DNA from: Proteus sp. FME41 | Lineage (GTDB): Bacteria > Pseudomonadota > Gammaproteobacteria > Enterobacterales > Enterobacteriaceae | DNA length: 64,000 bases | NCBI RefSeq assembly: GCF_014897315.1 | Contig: NZ_JABUYL010000013.1 | Coordinates: forward strand, 62,001-126,000 | Direction: 5' to 3' | Shown here: positions 10,313 through 20,257 of the stretch, one piece after another | How positions within the stretch are numbered: the first letter of the stretch is position 1 | Layout: each line of letters starts with the position of its first letter | Notes under the pieces: model-generated | Database searches by the model: none | Seen by the model: only the letters and a program-made list of their open reading frames with translations | What the model was told of the DNA's origin: nothing | Made by a program: the position numbers and the translations under genes

Positions 10313-11068
10313 ATGGCAGGTCATAGTAAATGGGCCAATACAAAACACCGTAAAGCAGCGCAAGATGCGAAACGCGGTAAAATTTTCACTAAAATCATCC
10401 GTGAATTAGTTACAGCAGCACGTTTAGGGGGGGGCGATCCTGCAACTAACCCACGTTTACGTGCGGCAATTGATAAAGCATTATCAAACAACATGACTCG
10501 AGACACCTTAAATCGTGCAATTGCACGCGGTGTGGGTAGTGATGAAAATGATAATATGGAAACTATCATCTATGAAGGCTATGGCCCAGCGGGTACGGCA
10601 GTGATGGTAGAGTGCTTAAGTGATAATCGTAACCGTACTGTTTCCGATGTTCGTCATGCATTTACCAAAACAGGGGGTAACTTAGGAACAGACGGTTCAG
10701 TTTCTTACCTGTTTACCAAAAAAGGCGTGATTTCTTACGCACCCGGTGTTGATGAAGATGCTGTTATGGAAGCTGCGTTAGAAGCAGGTGCTGATGACGT
10801 TGAAACTTATGATGACGGCGCTATCGATGTTTATACTACGCCAGAATCGTTTGGTGAAGTTAAAGATGCAATGGATGCTGCGGGTTTTGTGGCTGAATCA
10901 GCTGAAGTTTCGATGATCCCATCCACGAAAGCGGAACTTGATATTGAAACTGCACCAAAATTACTGCGTCTTATCGATATGTTAGAAGACAGTGATGATG
11001 TACAAGAAGTATATCACAACGGTGATATCTCGGATGAAGTTGCAAAACAACTGGAAGATATCCTGTAA
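10313..11068 (+). CDS. yebC: YebC/TACO1-family translation or transcription factor
   Basis: A 251-residue cytosolic protein beginning [20 protein letters not shown], the invariant N-terminus of the YebC/TACO1 family. Family members were described as DNA-binding regulators, and more recently as factors that relieve ribosome stalling on proline stretches. No catalytic motif is expected. The acidic C-terminal domain ([16 protein letters not shown]) is conserved. It sits between nudB and ruvC, the usual gammaproteobacterial order. Confidence 0.95.
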   Translation: MAGHSKWANTKHRKAAQDAKRGKIFTKIIRELVTAARLGGGDPATNPRLRAAIDKALSNNMTRDTLNRAIARGVGSDENDNMETIIYEGYGPAGTAVMVECLSDNRNRTVSDVRHAFTKTGGNLGTDGSVSYLFTKKGVISYAPGVDEDAVMEAALEAGADDVETYDDGAIDVYTTPESFGEVKDAMDAAGFVAESAEVSMIPSTKAELDIETAPKLLRLIDMLEDSDDVQEVYHNGDISDEVAKQLEDIL

Positions 11069-11088
11069 TCGTTCTAACGATTATCGAA

Positions 11089-11155
11089 AATAACAGTGTT
11101 CAATTCTGTTATTAGAAAGTGCGAAGAGAAGAGCAAAGCAGGGTTTATTGCTCTT
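11089..11155 (+). terminator. Two consecutive hairpins between yebC and ruvC
   Basis: The first is AATAACAG (11089-11096) / CTGTTATT (11106-11113). The second is AAGAGCAA (11129-11136) / TTGCTCTT (11148-11155) with a TTCTCT tail. They may partly terminate or process the yebC transcript; ruvC follows 38 bases later. Confidence 0.4.
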
Positions 11156-11193
11156 TTCTCTCGCCATCGACCATATCGGCAACAGGAAATGAT

Positions 11194-11715
11194 ATGGCTA
11201 TCATTTTAGGTATAGACCCAGGCTCGCGTGTTACAGGTTATGGCGTAATTCGACAGCAAGGGCGACAGCTTATCTATTTGGGAAGTGGGTGTATTCGTAC
11301 ACAGGTTCCTGACCTTCCTAATCGACTTAAACGTATTTATGCAGGTGTCAGCGAAATTATCACGCAATTTTCGCCGGATGTCTTTGCTGTTGAACAAGTC
11401 TTTATGGCTAAAAATGCCGACTCTGCCTTAAAGCTGGGGCAAGCGCGAGGTGTGGCAATATTAGCGGCAGTAAATAACGATTTGCCCGTTTTTGAATATG
11501 CGGCTCGGCAAGTCAAACAAACTGTTGTGGGTACAGGCGCCGCTGATAAAAGCCAAGTACAGCATATGGTGCGATCAATATTAAAATTATCAGCGGCACC
11601 TCAATCAGATGCTGCCGATGCGTTGGCGATTGCGATTACCCATTGCCACTTTAACCAAAATTTATTACGCGTGGGTGATCCTCGTCTCGTTTTAGCACGC
11701 GGTCGATTAAGATAG
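11194..11715 (+). CDS. ruvC: Holliday junction resolvase RuvC
   Basis: An endonuclease that cuts four-way junctions moved by RuvAB. The 173 residues equal the E. coli length exactly. The acidic active-site residues sit in [13 protein letters not shown] (first Asp), [17 protein letters not shown] (Glu) and [16 protein letters not shown] (two Asp). The reading frame is open upstream to 11119, but ATG 11194 ([10 protein letters not shown]) aligns with E. coli and follows AGGAA, so the upstream extension is rejected. Confidence 0.97.
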   Translation: MAIILGIDPGSRVTGYGVIRQQGRQLIYLGSGCIRTQVPDLPNRLKRIYAGVSEIITQFSPDVFAVEQVFMAKNADSALKLGQARGVAILAAVNNDLPVFEYAARQVKQTVVGTGAADKSQVQHMVRSILKLSAAPQSDAADALAIAITHCHFNQNLLRVGDPRLVLARGRLR

Positions 11716-11750
11716 GTCTTTATCTTGCTCATTGTCTTTGGTTTTTCACA

Positions 11751-11776
11751 AGCTGGATATACGTCCAGCTTTTTTT
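11751..11776 (+). terminator. ruvC terminator overlapping a LexA-like box
   Basis: AGCTGGA (11751-11757), 6-nt loop, TCCAGCT (11764-11770), then six T. The 16-mer CTGGATATACGTCCAG at 11753-11768 has the CTGG-N8-CCAG form known for the LexA site in front of E. coli ruvAB. It may therefore serve both as ruvC terminator and as SOS operator for ruvAB, 51 bases before the ruvA start. Confidence 0.65.
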
Positions 11777-11818
11777 ATGTTATAAACTTGACGTAATTAT
11801 TTTTGCGGAGGCGTTAAG

Positions 11819-12442
11819 GTGATAGGTCGTATCAGAGGAATTATTCTTGAAAAACAGCCACCAGTGGTGCTGATCGAAGCAGGTAATGGTGTTGGATATG
11901 AAATTAATATGCCAATGACCTGTTTTTATGAATTGCCTGATATTGGCCAAGAAGCCATTATCTACACGCAATTTATTGTACGAGAAGATGCACAGTTACT
12001 TTATGGTTTTAACCAAAAACAAGAACGCGCACTTTTTCGTGAACTAATTAAAGTGAATGGCGTAGGGCCTAAATTAGCATTGGCGATTTTATCAGGCATG
12101 TCAGCTCGCCAATTTGTTACCGCCATTGAAAACGAAGCTATTTCATCATTAGTCAAATTACCGGGTGTTGGTAAGAAAACAGCCGAGCGTTTAGTGGTTG
12201 AAATGAAAGACCGCTTTAAAGGACTCAATGGTGATTTATTCGATCAAAACAGTGATATTGAATTGCCTGCAAGTACATCACCTAAAGCACCAACTACCGC
12301 AGATATTGAAGCAGAAGCATCATCAGCATTAATTGCATTAGGGTATAAACCGCAAGAAGCGGCTAAAATGATCAGTAAAGTAGCTAAACCGGGTGCGGAT
12401 AGTGAAACGCTGATTAAAGAAGCTTTGCGTGCGGCTATTTAG
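11819..12442 (+). CDS. ruvA: Holliday junction branch migration protein RuvA
   Basis: RuvA binds the four-way junction and loads RuvB. The 207 residues (E. coli 203) show domain I ([15 protein letters not shown]), the paired helix-hairpin-helix region ([16 protein letters not shown] and [20 protein letters not shown]) and domain III ([18 protein letters not shown]), which contacts RuvB. The start is GTG at 11819 after GGAGG at 11806-11810. ruvB follows 12 bases after its stop, so ruvAB form one operon, probably under LexA. Confidence 0.97.
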   Translation: MIGRIRGIILEKQPPVVLIEAGNGVGYEINMPMTCFYELPDIGQEAIIYTQFIVREDAQLLYGFNQKQERALFRELIKVNGVGPKLALAILSGMSARQFVTAIENEAISSLVKLPGVGKKTAERLVVEMKDRFKGLNGDLFDQNSDIELPASTSPKAPTTADIEAEASSALIALGYKPQEAAKMISKVAKPGADSETLIKEALRAAI

Positions 12443-12454
12443 GGGTAATACATT

Positions 12455-13462
12455 GTGATTGAAGCAGATCGCCTGATTTCAGCAGAAATTCAACAACCTG
12501 AAGAAGAAATGATTGATAGGGCCATTCGGCCTAAATCTCTTGCCGACTATGTAGGGCAACCTCAAGTTCGTGAGCAAATGGAGATTTTTATTCAGGCAGC
12601 TAAATTACGTCATGATGCTTTAGACCATTTACTTATTTTTGGACCTCCTGGGTTAGGTAAAACAACACTGGCTAATATTATTGCCCATGAAATGGGCGTT
12701 AATTTGCGTACGACATCAGGCCCTGTATTAGAGAAAGCCGGTGATTTAGCCGCAATGCTGACTAATCTTGAACCTCATGACGTGTTGTTTATTGATGAAA
12801 TTCACCGTCTTTCCCCTGTTGTTGAAGAAATTCTTTACCCTGCCATGGAAGATTATCAACTTGATATCATGATTGGTGAAGGGCCTGCAGCACGCTCTAT
12901 TAAAATTGATTTGCCACCTTTTACACTTGTTGGTGCAACCACAAGAGCCGGTTCATTGACATCCCCTTTACGTGATCGCTTTGGTATTGTTCAGCGCCTT
13001 GAATTTTATAATGTTGACGATCTACAACATATTGTTTCGCGTAGCGCCAACTTTATGGGGCTTGATATGACCACTGAAGGTGCTCGTCAAATTGCGATGC
13101 GATCACGAGGTACACCTCGTATTACTAACCGATTATTGCGCCGTGTACGAGACTTTGCTCAAGTGAAAGGGAATGGCGCTATTGATGAAGACACTGCATC
13201 TAAGGCTCTTGATATGTTGAATGTTGATGCGGCAGGTTTTGATTATTTAGACCGCAAATTACTCTTTGCAATTATTGATAAATTTATGGGTGGCCCTGTA
13301 GGGCTTGATAATCTTGCCGCAGCGATCGGCGAAGAACGTGAAACCATTGAAGATGTATTAGAGCCTTATCTTATTCAACAAGGGTTTATTCAACGTACGC
13401 CAAGAGGCCGTATTGCAACGAGCCATGCCTATCGTCATTTTAATCGTATCGTAAAAGATTAA
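12455..13462 (+). CDS. ruvB: Holliday junction branch migration ATPase RuvB
   Basis: AAA+ motor of the RuvABC resolvasome. The 335 residues (E. coli 336) contain Walker [10 protein letters not shown] near residue 64, Walker [15 protein letters not shown] near 112, sensor 1 [19 protein letters not shown] near 158, the arginine-finger region and the C-terminal winged-helix DNA-binding domain ([20 protein letters not shown]). The start is GTG at 12455, giving [14 protein letters not shown] strong bidirectional terminator separates it from the convergent znuB. Confidence 0.97.
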   Translation: MIEADRLISAEIQQPEEEMIDRAIRPKSLADYVGQPQVREQMEIFIQAAKLRHDALDHLLIFGPPGLGKTTLANIIAHEMGVNLRTTSGPVLEKAGDLAAMLTNLEPHDVLFIDEIHRLSPVVEEILYPAMEDYQLDIMIGEGPAARSIKIDLPPFTLVGATTRAGSLTSPLRDRFGIVQRLEFYNVDDLQHIVSRSANFMGLDMTTEGARQIAMRSRGTPRITNRLLRRVRDFAQVKGNGAIDEDTASKALDMLNVDAAGFDYLDRKLLFAIIDKFMGGPVGLDNLAAAIGEERETIEDVLEPYLIQQGFIQRTPRGRIATSHAYRHFNRIVKD

Positions 13463-13493
13463 GCCTACGTTCTATAATTTATAATAAACAGAT

Positions 13494-13536
13494 AAAAATA
13501 ACCCTTGATGGCGTAATCACCTCAAGGGTTATTTTT
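13494..13536. terminator. Bidirectional terminator between ruvB and znuB
   Basis: A 15-bp perfect inverted repeat, AAAAATAACCCTTGA (13494-13508) / TCAAGGGTTATTTTT (13522-13536), around a 13-nt loop. The A- and T-rich ends serve both convergent transcripts. Confidence 0.88.
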
Positions 13537-13560
13537 GTATTAAGGCGTAATTTACCCAAA

Positions 13561-14346
13561 TTATTGTTTAGCAGGAGCAAATAGACTCAAGATAAATAAA
13601 CAGCTAGCCGCCAATACAACTGAAGGGCCAGCTGGGGTATCGTAAAGTGCTGAGAAGGTTAATCCCCCTGTAATTGCAAACATACCAACCACAATTGCAA
13701 TAATCGCCATTTGTTCAGGTGAGCGGGCAAAGCGGCGAGCTGTCGCTGCGGGAATAATTAGCAGAGAAGTAATAATCAACGCGCCCACAAATTTCATTGC
13801 TAACCCAATGGTTAATGCGGTGATCATCATTAATTTCAAGCGTTCACGTTGAATATTAACACCATCAACAAAAGCCATATCTTGATTAATAGTCATAGAA
13901 AGCAATGGACGCCATGAACGAATAATTACAAATAAGACAATGACGACGCCAATAAAAATACTGATAACATCTTGGTAGTTAACCGAAAGTAAGTCACCAA
14001 ATAAATATGCCATAAGATCAACGCGAACATTGGACATTAAACTGACAACGACAAGCCCTAAAGAAAGGGCGCTGTGTGCCATGATCCCTAATAGGGTATC
14101 AACAGACAGTTGTGGTTTTAGTTCTAACCATACTAATAAAATGGCTAACAGCAGGGTGACAATGATAACAGCATAGAAAGGTTCGATATTAAAGAGCAAC
14201 CCGAAAGCTACCCCAAGTAATGAGGCATGCGCTAATGTATCGCCAAAATAAGACATACGACGCCAAACGACAAAAGAACCTAAAGGGCCTGCCGCTGTTG
14301 CTAAGAGCATACCCGCAATCCAGCCTGGTAATAGCAACTCAATCAT
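13561..14346 (-). CDS. znuB: Zinc ABC transporter permease ZnuB
   Basis: Membrane subunit of the high-affinity ZnuABC zinc importer. The 261 residues match the E. coli length; hydrophobic segments run throughout, with the characteristic [20 protein letters not shown] near residue 26, [12 protein letters not shown] near 92 and the cytoplasmic-loop stretch [20 protein letters not shown] near 201. The frame is open upstream to 14424, but ATG at 14344-14346 ([13 protein letters not shown]) aligns with E. coli. The start overlaps the end of znuC by 8 bases, so the two are translationally coupled. Confidence 0.95.
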   Translation of the reverse strand: MIELLLPGWIAGMLLATAAGPLGSFVVWRRMSYFGDTLAHASLLGVAFGLLFNIEPFYAVIIVTLLLAILLVWLELKPQLSVDTLLGIMAHSALSLGLVVVSLMSNVRVDLMAYLFGDLLSVNYQDVISIFIGVVIVLFVIIRSWRPLLSMTINQDMAFVDGVNIQRERLKLMMITALTIGLAMKFVGALIITSLLIIPAATARRFARSPEQMAIIAIVVGMFAITGGLTFSALYDTPAGPSVVLAASCLFILSLFAPAKQ

Positions 14347-15064
14347 GACGGCACTCCTTACTGTGTTGATGATGATGACGATAAATACCGAGTTGCTCAG
14401 CACCACGACTACCAAACATAGCAATAAATTCCGGATGAGAAGAAACTACATCAGGCGTACCGGAACAGCAAATATGACCATTTAAACAGAGGACTTCATC
14501 TGTTTTTGCCATCACCAAATGAAGATCATGGGAAACCATTAAAATGGCACAGCCTAACTCATGGCGAAGTTGATTAATTAAATCATAAAGAGCAAGTTGA
14601 CCATTGACATCAACACCTTGAGTTGGTTCATCTAACACTAAAAGTTGAGGGCGATTAAGTAATGCCCTTGCTAACAATACACGTTGAGATTCACCGCCAG
14701 AAAGTTTCTGCATAGGCTGATGAATTAATTTAGCCGCATTTACTCGCTCTAAGGCAGGAAGAATATCTTTATCTTGCACACCCGGTTTTAGTGTCATAAA
14801 GCGTTTAACTGTTAATGGCATTGTGGGATCGAGATAAAGCTTTTGGGGTACATAGCCAACCCGTAGCCCGTGTTGACGTTCTACTTTTCCTGAGGTTGGA
14901 TTTAATAAACCAAGCACCAAACGGATAACCGTAGATTTACCTGCACCATTGGGGCCAAGTAAGGTGAGAATACGGCCTGCATTTAAATCAAAAGAGATAT
15001 CTTTTAAAATTTCTCTTTGACCAAAAGAAACACAAACCGATTTTAAACAAATCAAGTCAGACAT
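14339..15064 (-). CDS. znuC: Zinc ABC transporter ATP-binding protein ZnuC
   Basis: ATPase of the zinc importer. The 241 residues contain Walker [12 protein letters not shown] near residue 35, signature [16 protein letters not shown] near 121, Walker [13 protein letters not shown] near 141 and the switch His in [10 protein letters not shown] near 174. The C-terminus is histidine-rich ([14 protein letters not shown]), fitting zinc contact. It is divergent from znuA across a 74-base gap that holds the Zur operator. Confidence 0.96.
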   Translation of the reverse strand: MSDLICLKSVCVSFGQREILKDISFDLNAGRILTLLGPNGAGKSTVIRLVLGLLNPTSGKVERQHGLRVGYVPQKLYLDPTMPLTVKRFMTLKPGVQDKDILPALERVNAAKLIHQPMQKLSGGESQRVLLARALLNRPQLLVLDEPTQGVDVNGQLALYDLINQLRHELGCAILMVSHDLHLVMAKTDEVLCLNGHICCSGTPDVVSSHPEFIAMFGSRGAEQLGIYRHHHQHSKECRHD

Positions 15065-15088
15065 AAAATTAGCACTTGCAGAATCATT

Positions 15089-15111
15089 GAAACGTTATAA
15101 TATAACATTTC
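15089..15111. promoter_or_regulatory. Zur operator between znuC and znuA
   Basis: A 23-bp near-perfect palindrome with half-sites GAAACGTTATA and TATAACATTTC about a central A/T pair, closely matching the E. coli Zur site of the same intergenic region. Outer arms ATCATTG (15083-15089) and CAATGAT extend the symmetry. Zur with zinc should repress both divergent units. Confidence 0.85.
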
Positions 15112-15138
15112 CAATGATGATTCACGAGAATTCTTCCA

Positions 15139-16083
15139 ATGTTACATAAAAACAACAAATTTGCGCATCGTTTTTTATTGAAATCATTTTTAGCGACAGC
15201 GATGATAACCACATTCAGTGCTTCAGTTCAGGCAGATGTGGTCGCTTCTATTCGGCCTATTGGTTTTATCGCAGCGGCTATTGCAGATGGAGTGACACCA
15301 ACAGACGTTTTATTGCCAGATGGCGCTTCTCCACATGATTATGCGTTAAAACCCTCTGATTTGAAAAAGATCACCTCTGCCGATCTGATGGTATGGGTCG
15401 GGCCTGATATGGAAGTGTTTTTAGATAGGCCATTAAACAGACTTACTGACAATCATAAGTTGGCTTTAGCGGAAACTGACGAAATAAAGTCACTTTTATT
15501 AAAAGAGGGGGATGACAATGTGTATAAATATGAGGAAAATCACGAACATCATTCTCACGGTGATTATAATATGCACATCTGGTTATCACCAGAGATTGCG
15601 TTGTCGTCTGCAAAACTGATCCATGAAAGGTTAATTGCACTTTATCCAGATAAAAAAGCACTTCTGGACGTAAACCTAAGTAAATTCAGCGAACAACTCA
15701 AGCAAACTGATAAGAATCTTGTTAATATTCTGTCGCCTGCTAGAAGTAAGGGTTATTTTGTCTTTCATGATGCTTATGGCTACTTCGAAAACCATTATAA
15801 TTTAAAGCCATTAGGTCACTTTACGATCAATCCTGAAATACAACCAGGCGCACAGAAATTACATCAAATACGAACACAGTTGGTTGAGCAAAAAGCAACC
15901 TGCATTTTTGCTGAGCCACAATTTAGGCCGACGGTAATAGAGACAGTGGCGAAAGGCACTGGGGTTAAAATGGGTGTATTAGACCCCCTAGGAAGTGGGA
16001 TTGCTCTAACTCAAGAGAGCTATGTGAAATTCCTTACTCAACTAGCTAACCAATATGCGAGCTGCCTGAATGAAACACAATAA
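15139..16083 (+). CDS. znuA: Periplasmic zinc-binding protein ZnuA
   Basis: Substrate-binding protein of ZnuABC. The 314 residues begin with a signal peptide (basic MLHKNNKFAHR, hydrophobic core, probable cut after SVQA near residue 32). The metal ligands of the cluster A-I fold are visible: His in LPDGASPHDYALKP, the His/acid-rich loop KYEENHEHHSHGDYNMH near residues 130-146, MHIWLSPEIA, and FHDAYGYFENHY near 210. The His loop is shorter than in E. coli. Confidence 0.95.
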   Translation: MLHKNNKFAHRFLLKSFLATAMITTFSASVQADVVASIRPIGFIAAAIADGVTPTDVLLPDGASPHDYALKPSDLKKITSADLMVWVGPDMEVFLDRPLNRLTDNHKLALAETDEIKSLLLKEGDDNVYKYEENHEHHSHGDYNMHIWLSPEIALSSAKLIHERLIALYPDKKALLDVNLSKFSEQLKQTDKNLVNILSPARSKGYFVFHDAYGYFENHYNLKPLGHFTINPEIQPGAQKLHQIRTQLVEQKATCIFAEPQFRPTVIETVAKGTGVKMGVLDPLGSGIALTQESYVKFLTQLANQYASCLNETQ

Positions 16084-16095
16084 GGAATTAAGAAC

Positions 16096-17421
16096 GTGCA
16101 GCAGAAGAAATCCATTGCACAGGTATACTTAAGTTTACCACTCCCACATAAAATTATGCTTGGTTCGTTAACTGCAGCAACATTGGCCGTCGCAATTTGG
16201 CGGCCTGTGGTACTTCAAAATGAGCAAGGCCGTGAAGTTCCTGTCAGTATTCAAATGCCACTCGTTAATCAAGGTGAAAATACGGATGACATTATCACTG
16301 ACAGTAGCGATCAACTGACTACTGAAGGCTTGGTCGATGCTGATGATGGCACTGATACGAGCACTGCAGTTGCACAAGTTCCTCATACTTATATTGTTTC
16401 TAGTGGTGATTCATTAAGTTCAATACTGACTCAGTTTGGTATCGATTCTGCTGATATTGCAACTATCTCTAATCAAAATAAAGATCTCAGAAACCTAAAA
16501 ATAGGGCAACCTATTAGCTGGGAACTTGATGATAATGGGTTATTGCAAGAATTAAGTTGGGGTGTTTCTCGCCGTGAAACCCGCGTTTATACCCGCACAG
16601 AAACAGGTTTTAAAGAATCAAAAGAATTCCAAAAAGGGGAATGGAAAAACAGTGTGACCACAGGTGTTATTCGTGGCAGTTTTTCTGTTAGTGCAACAAA
16701 TGCTGGATTAACCAATTCTGAAGCACGCGCAGTTACCAAAGCATTACAATGGCAAGTTGATTTTAAAAAATTACAAAGCGGTGATCAATTTGCAGCACTG
16801 TTTTCTCGTGAAGTGCTTGATGGTCGTACCGAACAAAGTGAGTTAATCGGTGTGCGCTTACGTAGCGCGGGCAAAGATTACTATGCTTTCCTTGCTGAGG
16901 ATGGTCGTTTCTATGACAGCCAAGCTGGGGGATTAGAGCGCGGTTTTATGCGTTTTCCAACGGTAAAACAGTTTAGAGTTTCATCTCAATTTAACCCCCG
17001 TCGTATTAACCCTGTTACAGGACGTTTAGCTGCTCATAAAGGTGTCGATTTTGCCATGCCAGTAGGGACTCCAGTATTAGCAACAGGGGATGGCGAAGTG
17101 ATTGTGGCAAAATACAGTGGCGCGGCTGGTAACTTTATCGCGATTCGCCATGGTAGCCAATACACCACACGCTATATGCATTTACGTCAGTTATTGGTAA
17201 AGCCAGGGCAACGTGTTAAACGTGGTGACAGAATAGCCTTATCAGGCAATACAGGACGTTCTACAGGGCCTCATTTACACTATGAGATGTGGATCAACCA
17301 ACAAGCTGTTAATCCATTAACGGCAACATTACCTCGTGCTGACGGTTTAACAGGCAAAGATAAGCAAGAATACTTAGCTAAAGTCAAAGAAATCAAGCCT
17401 CAATTAGTGCTAGCCGATTGA
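16096..17421 (+). CDS. mepM: Murein DD-endopeptidase MepM
   Basis: Zinc metallopeptidase that cuts cross-links in peptidoglycan to allow wall growth. The 441 residues (E. coli 440) show an N-terminal membrane anchor (HKIMLGSLTAATLAVAIWRP), a LysM domain near residue 96-140 (HTYIVSSGDSLSSILTQFGI), and a C-terminal M23 domain with HKGVDFAMPVGTPV near residue 315 and the catalytic HLHYE stretch near 394. The start is GTG 16096, giving MQQKKSIAQV. It is separated by 12 bases from znuA, the same neighbour as in E. coli. Confidence 0.95.
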   Translation: MQQKKSIAQVYLSLPLPHKIMLGSLTAATLAVAIWRPVVLQNEQGREVPVSIQMPLVNQGENTDDIITDSSDQLTTEGLVDADDGTDTSTAVAQVPHTYIVSSGDSLSSILTQFGIDSADIATISNQNKDLRNLKIGQPISWELDDNGLLQELSWGVSRRETRVYTRTETGFKESKEFQKGEWKNSVTTGVIRGSFSVSATNAGLTNSEARAVTKALQWQVDFKKLQSGDQFAALFSREVLDGRTEQSELIGVRLRSAGKDYYAFLAEDGRFYDSQAGGLERGFMRFPTVKQFRVSSQFNPRRINPVTGRLAAHKGVDFAMPVGTPVLATGDGEVIVAKYSGAAGNFIAIRHGSQYTTRYMHLRQLLVKPGQRVKRGDRIALSGNTGRSTGPHLHYEMWINQQAVNPLTATLPRADGLTGKDKQEYLAKVKEIKPQLVLAD

Positions 17422-17445
17422 CAGTAAACACGAATTTAAAGACAT

Positions 17446-17479
17446 AAAAGCGGATGATTGATATCATCCGCTTTTGTTT
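17446..17479 (+). terminator. Terminator after mepM
   Basis: A 13-bp stem, AAAAGCGGATGAT (17446-17458) / ATCATCCGCTTTT (17463-17475), loop TGAT, followed by GTTTT. Confidence 0.85.
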
Positions 17480-17526
17480 TAACGTTTTTTACGCCTATTA
17501 GGGGTGTCAGTTCAGAGAGTTATCTG

Positions 17527-18501
17527 ATGAATAAAGAAAAAGATACAGATAGCAAAGCGGGTTATGTGCCCACTTTCCACCGTGCGTATTTGCATCCTCG
17601 TCACTGGGGAACATGGTTAGGTGCAGGTGTTTTAAGTGCATTGGCTTATATGCCAGTCAAATGGCGTGATCCATTTCTTGCTTCTATTGGTCGTTTTGTT
17701 GGGCGTAAAGCGAAAAGCGCAAGACGTCGTGCAGATATCAACTTAAGATACTGTTTCCCTCAGTGGGATAAAACACAACGTGAAAGTGTACTTGATGGCA
17801 TGTTTGAAATTGCACCCCAATCTTTTGCCATGTTAGCTGAACTTTGCTTAAGAGGGCCTGACCGCATATTAAAACGGACAAACTGGCAGGGCTTAGAGAT
17901 TATTGAACGTTTTAAAGAACAAGGCCGTAATGTCATTTTTATGGTGCCCCATGGTTGGGCTGTTGATATTCCTGCAATGCTATTAGCAGCAAAAGGCCAG
18001 CAAATGGCGGCCATGTTCCATCACCAAAAAGATCCTGTTGCTGATTATTTATGGAATAAAGCACGACATCATTTTGATGGACGATTGCATTCACGCGAAG
18101 CAGGCATTAAGCCATTTATTTCTTCTGTACGACAAGGCTTTTGGGGATATTATTTACCCGATCAAGATCACGGTGCTGAGCATAGCCAATTTGTCGATTT
18201 TTTTGGCACCTATAAAGCGACATTACCTGCCATTGGGCGTTTAATGAAAGTATGCCGAGCGGCTATTGTGCCTTTATTTCCAGTGTATTGTCATAAAACA
18301 CATCAATTGACTATTATTATTCGTGAGCCAATGGATGATATTGAAGGTAAAGATGATGCTTACATTGCACGCAGAATGAATGAAGAGCTAGAAGCGTTAG
18401 TCACGCCAACGCCAGAACAATATACGTGGATCTTAAAATTATTGAAAACACGTAAAGAGGGTGAAATAGAGCCTTACGCGCGTGAGAATATCTTGGATTA
18501 G
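17527..18501 (+). CDS. lpxM: Lipid A myristoyltransferase LpxM
   Basis: A late acyltransferase that adds the secondary myristate to lipid A at the inner membrane. The 324 residues (E. coli 323) contain the H-x4-D catalytic motif in VPHGWAVDIPAM near residue 140, an N-terminal membrane segment (GTWLGAGVLSALAYM) and YLPDQDHGAEHSQFVDFFG near 208. The open frame extends to 17458, but ATG 17527 (MNKEKDTDSK) is the natural start and the upstream part overlaps the mepM terminator. It is convergent with pykA. Confidence 0.94.
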   Translation: MNKEKDTDSKAGYVPTFHRAYLHPRHWGTWLGAGVLSALAYMPVKWRDPFLASIGRFVGRKAKSARRRADINLRYCFPQWDKTQRESVLDGMFEIAPQSFAMLAELCLRGPDRILKRTNWQGLEIIERFKEQGRNVIFMVPHGWAVDIPAMLLAAKGQQMAAMFHHQKDPVADYLWNKARHHFDGRLHSREAGIKPFISSVRQGFWGYYLPDQDHGAEHSQFVDFFGTYKATLPAIGRLMKVCRAAIVPLFPVYCHKTHQLTIIIREPMDDIEGKDDAYIARRMNEELEALVTPTPEQYTWILKLLKTRKEGEIEPYARENILD

Positions 18502-18529
18502 TCAGCGATAAATTGATAAGCCGATATAA

Positions 18530-18559
18530 AAAACGGGCACTTAATTAAGTGCCCGTTTT
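18530..18559. terminator. Bidirectional terminator between lpxM and pykA
   Basis: A fully palindromic 30-mer with arms AAAACGGGCACTT and AAGTGCCCGTTTT around AATT. The T and A ends suit both convergent genes. Confidence 0.88.
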
Positions 18560-18583
18560 GCTATTAACATTTACAAAAATAGC

Positions 18584-20026
18584 TTATTCAACAGTCAGAA
18601 TACGACAGGTGTTGGTACTGCCTACTGTGCCCATTTGGTCACCTTGAGTCACTAACACTAAATCACCAGACACTAAGAAACCTTTATCACGTAAACGCCC
18701 AATCGCTTCATTAGCGGCTGCGATGCCATCCGTGTGAGTGCTGCAAAAAACAGGTGTCACACCACGGTAAAGTGCAGTTTGGTTGAGTGTTTTCTCATGA
18801 CGAGACATAGAGAAAATAGGTAAACCCGTGCTAATGCGAGACATCATGCGTGCTGTACGCCCTGATTCTGTCATAGCGATAATCGCATTAACACCTTTCA
18901 TATGGTTGGCTGCATACATGGTGGACATTGCAATAGCTTCTTCCACAGTATCAAACACCATATCTAAGCGGTGTTTAGAGATATTGGCGGCTGGCATTTT
19001 CTCAGCGCCTAAACAGACTTGAGCCATTGAAGCAACTGTTTCAGCTGGATACTGGCCTGCTGCGGTTTCTGCTGAAAGCATAACGGCATCCGTACCATCT
19101 AATACGGCGTTAGCTACGTCCATAACCTCTGCACGTGTTGGCATTGGGTTTGTTATCATTGACTCCATCATTTGAGTTGCAGTGATAACGACACGATTAA
19201 GCTGGCGAGCACGGCGAATAAGTTTTTTCTGGACACCAACAAGCTCTGGATCACCAATTTCAACGCCTAAGTCACCACGAGCGACCATCACGACATCAGA
19301 AGCAAGAATGATTTCATCGATAATTTCATCATTAGCAACCGCTTCGGCACGCTCGACTTTAGATACGATTTGACATTCACAGCCCGCATCGCGTGCTAAA
19401 CGGCGAGCAAGGTTTAGATCTTCACCTGTTCTTGGGAATGAGACCGCTAGATAATCAACGCCAATTTTTGCTGCTGTAATAATATCTTGCTTATCTTTTT
19501 CGGTTAACGCATCAGCAGAGAGACCTCCGCCTAATTTATTAATACCTTTATTATTGGATAAAGGGCCACCCACAGTGACTTCAGTAAAAACTTTTAGTCC
19601 GTCAACTTTGAGTACTTTTAATTGAACGCGACCATCATCAAGCAGTAAAATATCACCCGGAACAACATCGGCAGGCAAACCTTTATAATCAATACCGACT
19701 TGAGTTTGATTACCTTCGCCTTTTTCTAAATTGGCATCAAGTAAGAATTTATCACCGACATTTAGGAAAACTTTTCCGTCTTTAAACGTAGAAACACGGA
19801 TTTTAGGGCCTTGTAAATCCCCAAGAATAGCAACATGGCGACCAAGTTTTGCTGCAATTTCACGCGTACGATTAGCGCGAGCAAGATGATCTTCCGCAGA
19901 ACCATGAGAGAAATTTAATCGAACAACGTTTGCGCCAGCAATAATAATTTTTTCTAAGTTATTATCACGATCTGTTGCTGGGCCTAAGGTGGTAACAATT
20001 TTTGTTCTTCTGAGCCGTCTGGACAT
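18584..20026 (-). CDS. pykA: Pyruvate kinase II
   Basis: Converts phosphoenolpyruvate and ADP to pyruvate and ATP. The 480 residues equal E. coli PykA. Visible motifs: [19 protein letters not shown] at the N-terminus, RLNFSHGS near 37, the family signature [10 protein letters not shown] near 222, [10 protein letters not shown] near 247 and [20 protein letters not shown] near 280. The N-terminal [10 protein letters not shown] is the PykA rather than the PykF type. It is read from its own start downstream of hexR, and the same order pykA-hexR-zwf is found in E. coli. Confidence 0.97.
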   Translation of the reverse strand: MSRRLRRTKIVTTLGPATDRDNNLEKIIIAGANVVRLNFSHGSAEDHLARANRTREIAAKLGRHVAILGDLQGPKIRVSTFKDGKVFLNVGDKFLLDANLEKGEGNQTQVGIDYKGLPADVVPGDILLLDDGRVQLKVLKVDGLKVFTEVTVGGPLSNNKGINKLGGGLSADALTEKDKQDIITAAKIGVDYLAVSFPRTGEDLNLARRLARDAGCECQIVSKVERAEAVANDEIIDEIILASDVVMVARGDLGVEIGDPELVGVQKKLIRRARQLNRVVITATQMMESMITNPMPTRAEVMDVANAVLDGTDAVMLSAETAAGQYPAETVASMAQVCLGAEKMPAANISKHRLDMVFDTVEEAIAMSTMYAANHMKGVNAIIAMTESGRTARMMSRISTGLPIFSMSRHEKTLNQTALYRGVTPVFCSTHTDGIAAANEAIGRLRDKGFLVSGDLVLVTQGDQMGTVGSTNTCRILTVE

Positions 20027-20257
20027 GTATTACTCCGTTGACCTTGAACGAAAGGTGTTGGCTATTGGATAAAATAGGGAAAAGGCAATATTTTATCCAA
20101 TATGTTAAGTGAAACGCTTCAAGCTAATTGTAACATACACTACTGTTTTCATTATATGCGAGAGTTAGCTCGCAGATATGCTACCATTTTTCAAAAAGTT
20201 ATCTAGTCAAGGGCACAATAGGAAGTGTGACAATACTAACAGAATAATTAAAAACGA

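Noticed and set aside
11119-11193. N-terminal extension of the ruvC reading frame
   Set aside because: The extension overlaps a hairpin, lacks homology to RuvC and starts upstream of the well-placed ATG 11194 that gives the exact E. coli length.
14347-14424. N-terminal extension of znuB into znuC
   Set aside because: The 26 extra residues are simply znuC in another frame; ATG 14346 aligns with ZnuB.
20100-20160. HexR site upstream of pykA
   Set aside because: Only a single TGTAA half-site near 20131 is present; the second half does not match.
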